Part shown: positions 8,772-17,227 of the stretch, piece by piece
Layout: every line of letters starts with the position of its first letter
Position numbering within the stretch: position 1 is the stretch's first letter
Assembly: GCF_041053105.1 (NCBI RefSeq)
Contig: NZ_CP163444.1
Location: 6,852,501-6,916,500, forward strand
Direction: 5' to 3'
DNA from: Streptomyces sp. R44
GTDB lineage: Bacteria; Actinomycetota; Actinomycetes; Streptomycetales; Streptomycetaceae
DNA length: 64,000 nt
Translations under genes and position numbers: made by a program
Notes under the pieces: generated by a model
Seen by the model: only the letters and a program-made list of their open reading frames with translations
Database searches by the model: none
What the model was told of the DNA's origin: nothing

Positions 8772-9551
8772 ATGCGCATCGCCACCTGGAACGTCAATTC
8801 GATCACCGCCCGGCTGCCCCGGCTCCTGGCCTGGCTGGAGAGCAGCGGCACCGACGTGCTGTGCATCCAGGAGACCAAGTGCACCGCCGAGCAGTTCCCC
8901 ACCGAGGAGCTGCGCGCCCTGGGCTACGAGTCGGTGGTCAACGCCACCGGGCGGTGGAACGGCGTGGCCCTGGTCTCCCGGGTCGGCCTCGCGGACGTGG
9001 TCACCGGCCTGCCCGGCGGCCCGGAGTACGACGGGATGGAGGAGCCCCGGGCGATCTCCGCGACCTGCGGCCCGGTCCGCGTCTGGTCGGTGTACGTGCC
9101 GAACGGCCGCGAGGTGGCCCACGAGCACTACGCGTACAAGCTGCGCTGGCTGGAGGCGCTGAAGGCGGCCGTCGCGGAGGACGCGTCGGGCGAGCGCCCC
9201 TTCGCGGTCCTCGGCGACTACAACATCGCCCCGACCGACGAGGACGTCTGGGACATCGCCGTCTTCGAGGGCGCCACGCATGTGACGGAGCCGGAGCGGG
9301 CCGCGCTCGCCGGGCTCCGCGAGACCGGTCTCGCCGACGTGGTCCCGCGGCCCCTCAAGTACGACCACCCCTTCACGTACTGGGACTACCGCCAGCTCTG
9401 CTTCCCGAAGAACAAGGGCATGCGGATCGACCTGGTCTACGGCAACAAGCCGTTCGCCGAGGCGGTCTCCGACAGCTATGTCGACCGCGAGGAGCGGAAG
9501 GGCAAGGGCGCCTCGGACCACGCGCCCGTCGTCGTCGACCTCGACGTCTGA
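8772..9551 (+). CDS. xthA: exodeoxyribonuclease III
   Basis: 259 aa of the endonuclease/exonuclease/phosphatase fold. The N-terminus reads M-R-I-A-T-W-N-V-N-S-I and contains the metal-binding Asn. The segment I-Q-E-T-K-C follows (catalytic Glu), then the central G-D-Y-N-I-A-P motif, and it ends in S-D-H-A-P-V. It is an AP endonuclease and 3'-5' exonuclease of base-excision repair. Length and motifs are those of the XthA family. Confidence 0.93.
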   Translation: MRIATWNVNSITARLPRLLAWLESSGTDVLCIQETKCTAEQFPTEELRALGYESVVNATGRWNGVALVSRVGLADVVTGLPGGPEYDGMEEPRAISATCGPVRVWSVYVPNGREVAHEHYAYKLRWLEALKAAVAEDASGERPFAVLGDYNIAPTDEDVWDIAVFEGATHVTEPERAALAGLRETGLADVVPRPLKYDHPFTYWDYRQLCFPKNKGMRIDLVYGNKPFAEAVSDSYVDREERKGKGASDHAPVVVDLDV

Positions 9552-9632
9552 GCGGATCCTCCGGTGCGGCCGCGGAGATCATCTCCGCGCGCCGGGTGGT
9601 CGACCGGGAGGTGGCGGTGCGAGGCTGTTCGG

Positions 9633-10076
9633 ATGAACATCCCGTTTCTGGACAACTGGCGCAAGCGACATGAGCCCGAGCCGGCCGACTCCCCCCTGGC
9701 CGCGGCCTTCGACCGCGACCCGGAGGGAGTGGCCGAGCTCCTCTCCGAGTGCGAGCTGCTGCGTTCCCGTGTCGAGGAGGCCGGGGTGGCACTGGACGAC
9801 ACCCCGCGCTCCCTCCAGGAGCTCGACCAGCTGCCGCCCCGCTGGCGAAACGATCCGGAAGAGCTCCCCTGGTTCGGGAACGACGCCGGTCTCTACCTCG
9901 GCACCGTGATCGTCCGGAACGTGCCGGGCGCCCGGTGGCAGGTGTGGCCCGGCGGCGGCCCCGTCGTGCGGCTCGCCTCCGGCCGGGAGATCCAGGTCGT
10001 CGAGGCCGGTCTCGACTGGGCGATCACGGGCGCGCCGCAGCTCTCCCAGGTGTACGCGGAGGCCTCCGAGTACTGA
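9633..10076 (+). CDS. DUF6278-like small protein of unknown function
   Basis: 147 aa. The N-terminal segment is N-I-P-F-L-D-N-W-R-K-R-H. An acidic helical region follows, then a C-terminal beta-rich part (W-F-G-N-D-A-G-L-Y-L-G-T-V-I-V-R-N) that looks like a small hypothetical domain seen in streptomycetes. I believe it belongs to DUF6278, but this is from memory. It ends 8 nt before the convergent hydrolase gene. Confidence 0.65.
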   Translation: MNIPFLDNWRKRHEPEPADSPLAAAFDRDPEGVAELLSECELLRSRVEEAGVALDDTPRSLQELDQLPPRWRNDPEELPWFGNDAGLYLGTVIVRNVPGARWQVWPGGGPVVRLASGREIQVVEAGLDWAITGAPQLSQVYAEASEY

Positions 10077-10084
10077 GTCCGCGA

Positions 10085-11632
10085 TCACTCCGCCCGCAGC
10101 GGGACCGACACGTACGACGGGTCGGTCGTGGGGGAGGAGAAGGTCAGCTGCGCGCCGGTCGGGTTGTGCTCGATGTAGAGCGGGTCGACGGTGTCGACGA
10201 CCAGGGCGAGCCGGTGCCCGGCCGGGACGTCGTAGGCCGTGGAGAACAGCTCCAGATCGACGCCGAACGGCTGCCCCGGGGTGCGGTCGTGGAAGGTGTA
10301 CGGGGCGTTGCTGACGAGCTTGCCGACCCCGAGCGGGCCCACGTCGTAGAGGTACGCGACGAAAGTGCCGCTCTCCTTGGTGGAGCTGACCGTGGTGTGC
10401 AGCTTCACCGTGCCGCGCACCCGCTGCGGACTGTCGTACCGCTCCGACTGCCAGACGCCCGCGAAGGCGCGGGGGAGGAGGGGTATCGAGGCGATCGGCG
10501 GAGCCTGGAAGAACTGGTCCAGGAGGTTGGAGAGCATCACGACCCCGCCGTTGGCGCCCGAGTCGACATCGGCCCAGATCCGCTGCGTACCGCCGAGGTC
10601 GAACTTCCGCCGGTTCGCGTCGAGGGACTTCCAGTCGGGGTAGCCCTCGTAGCCGGCGTCGGACCGCGGCTTGAGCTGGACGGGCTGCTCGCGGTCGATG
10701 CCGTTGTCGGCGCCCTTGAGGTAGTGGTCGAACCAGCGGTGGGCGCTGGTCCAGGTGTCGTTGGGCAGCCCGAGGAGGCCGGTGGCCTCGGCGGTGGCGT
10801 GGTCGCCCGGACGGAACTCCAGGCGCTTGGGGCCGGTGAGCTTCTCGTAGAAGCCCGCGTACTGGTTGGGCGGGAAGATGGTGTCGCCCCAGGCGTTGCC
10901 CAGCATGATCGCGGCGCCGTTGGCGTTGATCCGGTCGAGCTGCTCGACGGCGGACCGCTTGCGGCCCCAGGCGATCATGTCCTCCTCCTTGGCCAGGTTG
11001 GAGGAGAGGAAGTCGCCCAGGATCTCCTTGAGTTCGGGCCCCGGGCGGCCGGTGAGATAGCCCGCGCCGCCGAGCAGGGCGGCGGCCTGGATGTGCTGGG
11101 TGCGGCCGCTGTAGATGGACTCGATGAGGTCGGCCCAGCCGCTGAGCGCCGCGACGGCCTTGATGCGCGGGTCGTTCGCGGCGGCGAGCAGGCTGATCCC
11201 CGCGCCGTACGAGACTCCCGCCATGCCCACGTGGGCGGGGTCGGACGGGGTGTTCGCGAGGGCCCAGTCGATCACCTTGGAGGCGTCGGCGACGTCCTTG
11301 GGGCCCGCCGTCTCGATCTCCCCGCCGGACTGCCAGAAGCCGCGCGAGTTGTAACTCACCACGACGTAGCCGGAGTCGGCGAGCTTCTGGGCCTGGGCGA
11401 GGTACTCGACCTGGGGCATGGCCCAGCTGGTGGGAAGCACGATCAGGGGGTGACGGGCGCCCGCGTCGGCTCCCGCCGGGGTGACGACGTTCGCCTTGAG
11501 GACGGTGCCGCCGTCTCCGGCGATGTCGACGAAGCGGATGGGGGTGTCGGCGGCCTGGGCTGTCGGGGCGAGCCCGAGGGCCGTCCCGGCCACGAGGGCG
11601 GCCGAGACGGCGAGGACCAGGGATGTGCGCAC
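10085..11632 (-). CDS. secreted CocE/NonD-family (S15-like) hydrolase
   Basis: 515 aa with a Sec signal peptide (residues 1-28, cleavage after A-Q-A). An alpha/beta hydrolase domain carries the nucleophile S141 in G-V-S-Y-G. The C-terminal part, from about residue 330, is the jelly-roll-like X-Pro dipeptidyl-peptidase C domain typical of CocE/NonD proteins. The enzyme should act outside the cell on an ester, amide or X-Pro peptide; the substrate cannot be read from sequence. Short G-G-T-A-A-C-like repeats lie in the upstream region 11690-11740 and may be regulatory. Confidence 0.85.
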   Translation of the reverse strand: MRTSLVLAVSAALVAGTALGLAPTAQAADTPIRFVDIAGDGGTVLKANVVTPAGADAGARHPLIVLPTSWAMPQVEYLAQAQKLADSGYVVVSYNSRGFWQSGGEIETAGPKDVADASKVIDWALANTPSDPAHVGMAGVSYGAGISLLAAANDPRIKAVAALSGWADLIESIYSGRTQHIQAAALLGGAGYLTGRPGPELKEILGDFLSSNLAKEEDMIAWGRKRSAVEQLDRINANGAAIMLGNAWGDTIFPPNQYAGFYEKLTGPKRLEFRPGDHATAEATGLLGLPNDTWTSAHRWFDHYLKGADNGIDREQPVQLKPRSDAGYEGYPDWKSLDANRRKFDLGGTQRIWADVDSGANGGVVMLSNLLDQFFQAPPIASIPLLPRAFAGVWQSERYDSPQRVRGTVKLHTTVSSTKESGTFVAYLYDVGPLGVGKLVSNAPYTFHDRTPGQPFGVDLELFSTAYDVPAGHRLALVVDTVDPLYIEHNPTGAQLTFSSPTTDPSYVSVPLRAE

Positions 11633-11731
11633 GGGGCACTCCTCACTGGGGGCACTGTTGGGGGCAGTGAAGTGAAAGTGACCCGACGGTAACCGGGGTG
11701 CTTTACCCGTGGTAACTGGTCGGCAAGTTAC

Positions 11732-13171
11732 GTGCGGGTAACGATTGGTGTGCCAGCCTGGAGGGTGGTGGGCAGTCCTCCCGCCTGTCGGGGAGGTGGC
11801 GCACCGCCGCAGGAGCCTGTGAAGTTGGGTGGGGCGGTCTTCAGTGTGGCGACTTGTCGCCAGGAGGGTCGTTGCTGTCGGTGGCCCGCATTATGGTGGC
11901 GCGTGAGGGGGTGGGTCGGGGTGATTCGTGCGTACAAGTTCCTGATGCGGCCCACCGTGGGCCAGGCGGCAGCGCTCGGCGAGATGCTGCGTGATCACTG
12001 CTCCCTCTATAACGGCGCTTTGCAGGAGCGCCGGGACGCCTACCGGCACGCCTCCAAATCCTCGATCACGTATGGGAAGCAGTCCGCGCAGCTCAGAGAC
12101 ATCCGGTCCTTCGACCCGGAGCGGCAGGGCCGGTGGTCGTTCTCCAGTCAGCAGGCCACCTTGCGCCGCCTGGACAAGGCATTTCAGGCGTTCTTCCGGC
12201 GCGCCAAGGCCGGTGAGGCGCCGGGGTACCCCAGGTTCCGGGGCGTGATGTGGTTTGACACCGTGGACTTCCCCAGGGACGGGGATGGCTGCCGCTGGGA
12301 CTCCACCCCGCATGACCCCGTCACCCGCGTCCGTCTCCAGGGCGTCGGGCACGTCAAGGTGCACCAGCACCGGCCGGTGGTCGGCAGGGTCAAGACTGTG
12401 TCGGTCAAGCGCGAAGGCCGACGCTGGTACGTCATCCTGACCGCCGAGCAGGCACAGTCCGAGCCGCTTCCGGCGACGGGCGGTGTGGTCGGCATCGACC
12501 TGGGTATAGCCACCTTCCTCGCCGACTCCGACGGTGGGTTCGTGCCCAACCCGCGCCACGGGCGGAGGGCTGCCGCGAAGCTCGGGGTCGCGCAGCAGGC
12601 TCTCGCCCGCTTCCCTCGCGTCCGCCGGGACAAGCGCACCAGGAACCACCGGCGGGCCGTGCAGAAGGTTGCCGGCCTGCACCGCAAGGTCCGCCGCCAG
12701 CGCCTCGACCATGCGCACAAGACTGCGCTTGACCTCGTGCGCCGGCACGACGTCATCGCGCACGAGGACCTCAAGATCCGCAACATGGTCAAGGCCCCGG
12801 CGCCCAAGCCGGATCCCGGACGGCCGGGCAGCTTCCTGTCCAACGGGGCCGCGGCGAAGGCCGGACTCAATCACTCGATCTCGGATGCCGGATGGGGGGT
12901 GTTCTTGACGATCCTGCACGCCAAGGCTGAAAGCGCCGGACGGGAAGTGATCGCCGTGGACCCCCGCAATACCTCCCGGACCTGCCCGGAATGCGGGCAC
13001 GTCGCCAAGGAGAACCGGCCCACCCAGGAGAAGTTCCACTGCGTCTCGTGCGGTCACACTGCGCACGCGGACACGGTGGGCGCTCTGAACGTTCTACGGG
13101 CCGGGCTGGTCCGTCGCAACACCCCACAGGGTTAGCGAGAAGCTCCCGGCTTCAGCCGGGGGAGGAGTCAC
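11732..13171 (+). mobile_element. IS200/IS605-type solo TnpB element (IS1341-like), approximate ends
   Basis: The element contains tnpB only; no Y1 transposase TnpA is present. The proposed left end follows a TTAC at 11728-11731, and a hairpin sits at 11777-11796 (CCTCCCG, loop CCTGT, CGGGGAGG). The proposed right end follows the hairpin at 13143-13164 and the tetranucleotide TCAC at 13168-13171. These features match IS605-family architecture (tetranucleotide-specific insertion, subterminal hairpins, no target duplication). The right end is better supported than the left. Confidence 0.6.
11921..13135 (+). CDS. tnpB: TnpB RNA-guided endonuclease
   Basis: 404 aa from GTG 11921, with GAGGGGGT 9 nt upstream. 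The N-terminal helix-turn-helix/OrfB region (Y-K-F-L-M-R-P-T) precedes a split RuvC nuclease with all three acidic residues: D193 in G-I-D-L-G, E282 in H-E-D-L-K and D384 in H-A-D. The zinc ribbon (C-P-E-C-G-H ... C-V-S-C-G-H) lies between the second and third. TnpB cuts double-stranded DNA guided by an omega-RNA from the element's right end, and helps the element persist after excision. No frameshift or truncation is visible, so it is probably active. A GTG at 11903 is an alternative start. Confidence 0.92.
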   Translation: MIRAYKFLMRPTVGQAAALGEMLRDHCSLYNGALQERRDAYRHASKSSITYGKQSAQLRDIRSFDPERQGRWSFSSQQATLRRLDKAFQAFFRRAKAGEAPGYPRFRGVMWFDTVDFPRDGDGCRWDSTPHDPVTRVRLQGVGHVKVHQHRPVVGRVKTVSVKREGRRWYVILTAEQAQSEPLPATGGVVGIDLGIATFLADSDGGFVPNPRHGRRAAAKLGVAQQALARFPRVRRDKRTRNHRRAVQKVAGLHRKVRRQRLDHAHKTALDLVRRHDVIAHEDLKIRNMVKAPAPKPDPGRPGSFLSNGAAAKAGLNHSISDAGWGVFLTILHAKAESAGREVIAVDPRNTSRTCPECGHVAKENRPTQEKFHCVSCGHTAHADTVGALNVLRAGLVRRNTPQG

Positions 13172-13191
13172 GTGCCCCCTGTTCTCCGTGT
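13100..13191 (+). ncRNA. predicted omega-RNA 3' part with guide (approximate)
   Basis: The 3' end of tnpB and the right-end hairpin (stem 13143-13150 with 13155-13164, loop TTCA), followed by GGAGTCAC, look like the conserved 3' scaffold of an omega-RNA. The guide would begin at 13172, just outside the element. The 5' end of the RNA is not visible and is set arbitrarily inside the tnpB coding region. Confidence 0.5.
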
Positions 13192-13319
13192 GATGCACGA
13201 CGGAGATTCTGGGAGTCGGGGAACAGCCCGGACAAGGCTCTCGAACTGTGCGTTCCGTCCTACGAAAACCGGCTCTGACCTGTCATGATGGTGACGTCTT
13301 CACTCCGAAGGGAGGGCCG

Positions 13320-14576
13320 GTGCGGAGCAGGATCGTCCCACCCGACGTCTTCGACCCCCGGATCTACGCCGCGGGCATCCCGCACGACCGCTTCCGCGCC
13401 CTGCGCGACCTCGCCCCCGTCGCCCGGCAGGACGAACCGGAGATCCTCGGCTGGCCCGCCGGGGCAGGCTTCTGGGCCGTCACCCGGCACGCCGACGTCG
13501 TCCGGGTGCTCAAGGACCCGGGGACGTACTCCTCACACCTCGGCGCCACCCAGATCCGCGATCCCGACCCCGCCGACCTGCCCTTCATCCGCCGCATGAT
13601 GCTCAATCAGGATCCGCCGGGGCACGGCAGGTTGAGGCGTCTGGTGAGTCGCGCCTTCACCCCCGGACGCATCGAGCGCTTCACCGCCACCGCGCGCGAG
13701 CGCGCCCGCCGGCTGCTCGGTGACGCGTTCGCGGACGGCGGCGAGGTGGACCTCGTCCGGGCCGTCACCGACGACTACGCCCTGCTCAACCTCACGGACC
13801 TGCTCGGGGTGCCCGCGAGCGACCGGGGACTCCTCCACGCCTGGACCGAGCGGGTCATCGCCTACCAGGACCCCGACGAGCCCCCGGTCCTCGACGCCGA
13901 GGGCAGACCGGTCAACCCCCGTTCGCCCGCCATGCTCGCCGAGATGTTCGGCTACGCCCAGGAGCTCGCCGCGTACAAACGCGCGCACCCCGCCGACGAC
14001 GTCATGAGCGTCCTCGCCGCCTCAGAACTCGCCGACGCCGAACTGGAGATGTTCTTCTTCCTGCTCACCGTCGCCGGCAACGACACCGTCCGCAGCGCCG
14101 CCCCCGGCGGAATCCTCGCCCTTGCCCAACACCCGGCGGAACAGGGCAGGTTGTGGCGCGGTGAGGTCTCCATGGACACGGCCGTCGACGAACTCCTCCG
14201 CGTGCACCCGCCCGTGCTCTCCTTCCGCCGCACCGCCGCCCACGACACCGAGCTCGCCGGGCAGAAGATCCTCGCGGGCGACAAGGTCGTCGTCTTCCAC
14301 GCCTCCGCCAACCACGACGAGCGGGTCTTCGCCGACCCGCACCGCCTGGACCTCGGCCGGACCCCGAACCCGCACGTCTCCTTCGGCGACGGCCCGCACG
14401 TCTGCCTCGGCGCCCACTTCGCCCGGCTCCAGCTCCGTGTGTTCTACGAGGAGGTGCGCGCGGCCTGCGGCGGCCTGGCCCTCGCGGGACCGCCCCGGCG
14501 CCTCGTCTCCAACTTCATCAACGGAATCAAGTCGCTGCCGGTGCGGCCACGGGAGCCGTACGCGCCGCGGCCGTGA
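13320..14576 (+). CDS. cytochrome P450
   Basis: 418 aa from GTG 13320, preceded by GAAGGGAGGG. The I-helix motif is A-G-N-D-T, typical of the CYP124/125/142-like group that hydroxylates steroids and fatty or isoprenoid chains. The E-x-x-R motif is in D-E-L-L-R, and the heme loop F-G-D-G-P-H-V-C-L-G has C362 as the iron ligand. No ferredoxin or reductase gene is adjacent, so it needs redox partners encoded elsewhere. Tailoring of a natural product cannot be inferred, because no biosynthetic core gene is near. The 3' end overlaps the convergent next gene by 50 nt. Confidence 0.9.
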   Translation: MRSRIVPPDVFDPRIYAAGIPHDRFRALRDLAPVARQDEPEILGWPAGAGFWAVTRHADVVRVLKDPGTYSSHLGATQIRDPDPADLPFIRRMMLNQDPPGHGRLRRLVSRAFTPGRIERFTATARERARRLLGDAFADGGEVDLVRAVTDDYALLNLTDLLGVPASDRGLLHAWTERVIAYQDPDEPPVLDAEGRPVNPRSPAMLAEMFGYAQELAAYKRAHPADDVMSVLAASELADAELEMFFFLLTVAGNDTVRSAAPGGILALAQHPAEQGRLWRGEVSMDTAVDELLRVHPPVLSFRRTAAHDTELAGQKILAGDKVVVFHASANHDERVFADPHRLDLGRTPNPHVSFGDGPHVCLGAHFARLQLRVFYEEVRAACGGLALAGPPRRLVSNFINGIKSLPVRPREPYAPRP

Positions 14577-15261
14577 CATCGGCCACCAGCTCGACCACAT
14601 CGGGGCCGTACGCCTGCGAGTTGACCACCCTCAGGAGCAGTGCGAAGGAGCCGTTCGGCCCGTACTTGCCGGTCAGCGCCCTGTGGTGGCGGGCCAGGTG
14701 CCGCGCCGCGGCCTGATTGGCGACCGCGGCCTGGCCGCAGAGCAGGAACACCGGCCGGCTGTCCTCGCCGCGGGTGAGGCGCGCGAGGACGACGTACTCG
14801 TCGACGCCCCACTCCGGGCGGTAGGTCTTGCCCGCCACGGTGAACATCGCACGGTCCTCGCGCGGCTCCTGCTCGACGTTCATCGTGAGTCCCGGCAGCA
14901 GGTTCGGCAGATGGGCTGCCATGCGCCGGTTGGAGTAGGGGCCGCCGATGCAGAACTCGGCTATCTCCCCGAGGCCCTGACGGGCCGTGTCGTGCTGCAC
15001 GACACGGGGCCGTGCCCCGCAGTCCTTGATCAGCGCCGACAGTTCGAGAAGCGCCGACACGTCGTGGGTGTGCACCCCGCGCTCGCTGCCGGCCAGACGG
15101 TTCACCACGAGCAGACACTCCGAACCGGAGGGCAGCCCGAAGAAGGCCTGCTTGCGGCGCAGACGCCGCCGCCAGACATAGGTGCGGGTCAGCCACCCGA
15201 GGGAGCCGCTGACGCCGGTGGCCAGGACCCCGAGCACCACGTTGCGCAGGTCTTCATTCAT
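14527..15261 (-). CDS. membrane-anchored protein of unknown function with G-G-P-Y-S-N motif
   Basis: 244 aa. A hydrophobic N-terminal segment (residues 7-24, V-V-L-G-V-L-A-T-G-V-S-G) is followed by a basic patch R-R-R-L-R-R-K, which fits a single anchor with a cytoplasmic body. The body alternates strands and helices and contains I-G-G-P-Y-S-N around residue 110, a V-D-E-Y-V-V-L-A-R-L strand and an L-L-C-G-Q-A-A segment. This is a Rossmann-like layout that I have seen in other actinobacterial unknowns, but I cannot name the family. ATG 15261 is chosen because the hydrophobic anchor begins right after it. Confidence 0.65.
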   Translation of the reverse strand: MNEDLRNVVLGVLATGVSGSLGWLTRTYVWRRRLRRKQAFFGLPSGSECLLVVNRLAGSERGVHTHDVSALLELSALIKDCGARPRVVQHDTARQGLGEIAEFCIGGPYSNRRMAAHLPNLLPGLTMNVEQEPREDRAMFTVAGKTYRPEWGVDEYVVLARLTRGEDSRPVFLLCGQAAVANQAAARHLARHHRALTGKYGPNGSFALLLRVVNSQAYGPDVVELVADVTAAARTAPVAAPAAT

Positions 15262-15365
15262 AGCCGCGCATGCTAGCGGCGATCCGGCCTTCAGTTCGAG
15301 GCGGTCCTGACGGGAGGCGGCGCGGGAAGTTACGCTGCGCGGACGGTCGTTGACTGGAGGTAGGA

Positions 15366-17162
15366 ATGCGTCGCTCCGCCGCTGGCAAGGTCTCCCTTCT
15401 CGCCGTCGCGGCGACGGTGCTCTCGATGGGCGCCGCCGCGCCACCGAGCACCGCCCCGCCCTCGGTGAAGGAACCCGTCGCCGTCGGCTACGGCGGCGCC
15501 GTCGCCAGCGTCGACGCCGACGCCTCGGCCGCCGGCATCGAGGTCCTCCGCAAGGGCGGCAACGCGGTCGACGCCGCCGTCGCCGTCGCGGCCGCCCTCG
15601 GCGTCACCGAGCCGTACTCGGCGGGCATCGGAGGCGGCGGCTACTTCGTCTACTACGACGCGAAGAGCCGTACCGTACGGACCGTCGACGGCCGCGAGAC
15701 CGCGCCGAGCACCGCCGACGCGGGCCTCTTCACGGAGAACGGCAAGCCCATCCCCTTCGAGGAGGGCCAGACCAGCGGCCTCGGCGTCGGCACCCCCGGC
15801 ACCCCCGCCACCTGGAGGACCGCCCTCGACGCGTGGGGCAGCAAGCGCCTCGACACCCTGCTGGAACCCGCCGAGCGGCTCGCCCGGGACGGCTTCACCG
15901 TCGACCCCACCTTCCGCGCCCAGACGGCCGCCAACGAGGCCCGCTTCCGCGACTTCCCGGCCACCTCCGCACTGTTCCTGCCCGGCGGGCAGCTGCCCGT
16001 GGTCGGCTCCGTCTTCAAGAACCCCGACCTGGCCCGTACGTACGAGACGCTCGGCCGCGAAGGCGTCGGCGCCCTCTACCGCGGGCCGCTCGCCCGGGAC
16101 ATCGTGAACACCGTCCGCACGCCCCCGCTCCGCGCGGGCGCCACCCGGACCGTCCGCCCCGGCGACCTGACGGAGGCCGACCTCGCCGCGTACCGCACCG
16201 AGTCCCGCAGGCCCACGAAGGTCTCGTACCGCGGGCTCGACGTCTACGGCATGGCCCCGTCCTCCTCCGGCGGCACGAGCGTCGGCGAGGCGCTCAACAT
16301 CCTGGAGGGCACCGACCTCTCGTCGGCCTCCCGGGCCCAGTACCTGCACCGCTTCATCGAGGCCAGCCGCATCGCCTTCGCCGACCGGGGCCGCTGGGTC
16401 GGCGACCCGGCCTTCGAGTCCGTGCCGACGCGCGGACTGCTCTCCCAGCGGTTCGCCGACTCCCGGGCCTGCCTGATCCGCGACGACGCCGCCCTCACCA
16501 GCCCGCTCGCCCCCGGCGACCCGAGCAGCCCGGTGCCGTGCGCGAGCGGCGGGACCGCCGCCCCGACCACGTACGAAGGCGAGAACACCACCCATCTGAC
16601 CGTGGCCGACAAGTGGGGCAACATCGTCGCCTACACCCTCACCATCGAGTCCACCGGTGGCAGCGGCATCACCGTGCCCGGCCGGGGCTTCCTGCTCAAC
16701 AACGAGCTGACCGACTTCTCCTTCGCCCCGGCCAACCCGGCCGTCCACGACCCGAACCTGCCCGGCCCCGGCAAGCGGCCGCGCTCCTCGATCTCGCCGA
16801 CGATCGTCCTCGACCGGCACGACCGGCCCGTCCTCGCCCTCGGCTCGCCGGGCGGCGCGACCATCATCACCACGGTCCTCCAGACCCTGACGGGCGTCCT
16901 GGACCGGGGTCTGCCGCTGGTCGACGCGATCGCCGCGCCGCGCGCCAGCCAGCGCAACCAGGCCACCACCGAACTCGAACCCGCCCTGTGGAACAGCCCG
17001 TTGAGGACGGAACTGGAGGGCATCGGGCACGGCTTCCGGCAGAACCCGGAGATCGGCGCGGCGACCGGCGTCCAGCGCCTCCCCGACGGCCGCTGGGTGG
17101 CGGCCGCGGAGACGGTCCGCCGGGGCGGCGGCTCGGCGATGGTCGTGCGTCCGGCGCCCTGA
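15366..17162 (+). CDS. ggt: gamma-glutamyltransferase
   Basis: 598 aa with an N-terminal signal peptide (about residues 1-25), so secreted or periplasm-facing. It is an Ntn-hydrolase proenzyme: autocleavage is expected at the T-T-H-L motif at residue 408, making Thr408 the N-terminal nucleophile of the small subunit. Conserved flanks include G-N-A-V-D-A-A-V-A near residue 58 and a late S-P-G-G-A motif. It transfers or hydrolyses the gamma-glutamyl group of glutathione or other gamma-glutamyl compounds. Streptomycetes use mycothiol, so the natural donor is uncertain. A strong ribosome-binding site (GGAGGTAGGA) precedes ATG 15366. Its 3' end lies in a 27-nt tandem repeat. Confidence 0.92.
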   Translation: MRRSAAGKVSLLAVAATVLSMGAAAPPSTAPPSVKEPVAVGYGGAVASVDADASAAGIEVLRKGGNAVDAAVAVAAALGVTEPYSAGIGGGGYFVYYDAKSRTVRTVDGRETAPSTADAGLFTENGKPIPFEEGQTSGLGVGTPGTPATWRTALDAWGSKRLDTLLEPAERLARDGFTVDPTFRAQTAANEARFRDFPATSALFLPGGQLPVVGSVFKNPDLARTYETLGREGVGALYRGPLARDIVNTVRTPPLRAGATRTVRPGDLTEADLAAYRTESRRPTKVSYRGLDVYGMAPSSSGGTSVGEALNILEGTDLSSASRAQYLHRFIEASRIAFADRGRWVGDPAFESVPTRGLLSQRFADSRACLIRDDAALTSPLAPGDPSSPVPCASGGTAAPTTYEGENTTHLTVADKWGNIVAYTLTIESTGGSGITVPGRGFLLNNELTDFSFAPANPAVHDPNLPGPGKRPRSSISPTIVLDRHDRPVLALGSPGGATIITTVLQTLTGVLDRGLPLVDAIAAPRASQRNQATTELEPALWNSPLRTELEGIGHGFRQNPEIGAATGVQRLPDGRWVAAAETVRRGGGSAMVVRPAP

Positions 17163-17227
17163 ACGCCTGCGGAGCGTCCGGCGCCCTGAACGTCGGGGGA
17201 GCGGCCGGCGTCCCGAACGCCTACAGG
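17147..17227. repeat. three 27-nt tandem repeats across the converging ends of ggt and map
   Basis: Units are at 17147-17173, 17174-17200 and 17201-17227. The first two share an identical 19-nt start; the third differs at a few positions. Unit 1 contains the ggt stop codon and unit 3 contains the map stop codon, so the array spans the whole intergenic gap. Confidence 0.85.

Noticed and set aside
13320..14576. Biosynthetic gene cluster marked by a P450
   Set aside because: No PKS, NRPS, terpene or RiPP core gene lies within reach. The flanks are a TnpB element and housekeeping genes.
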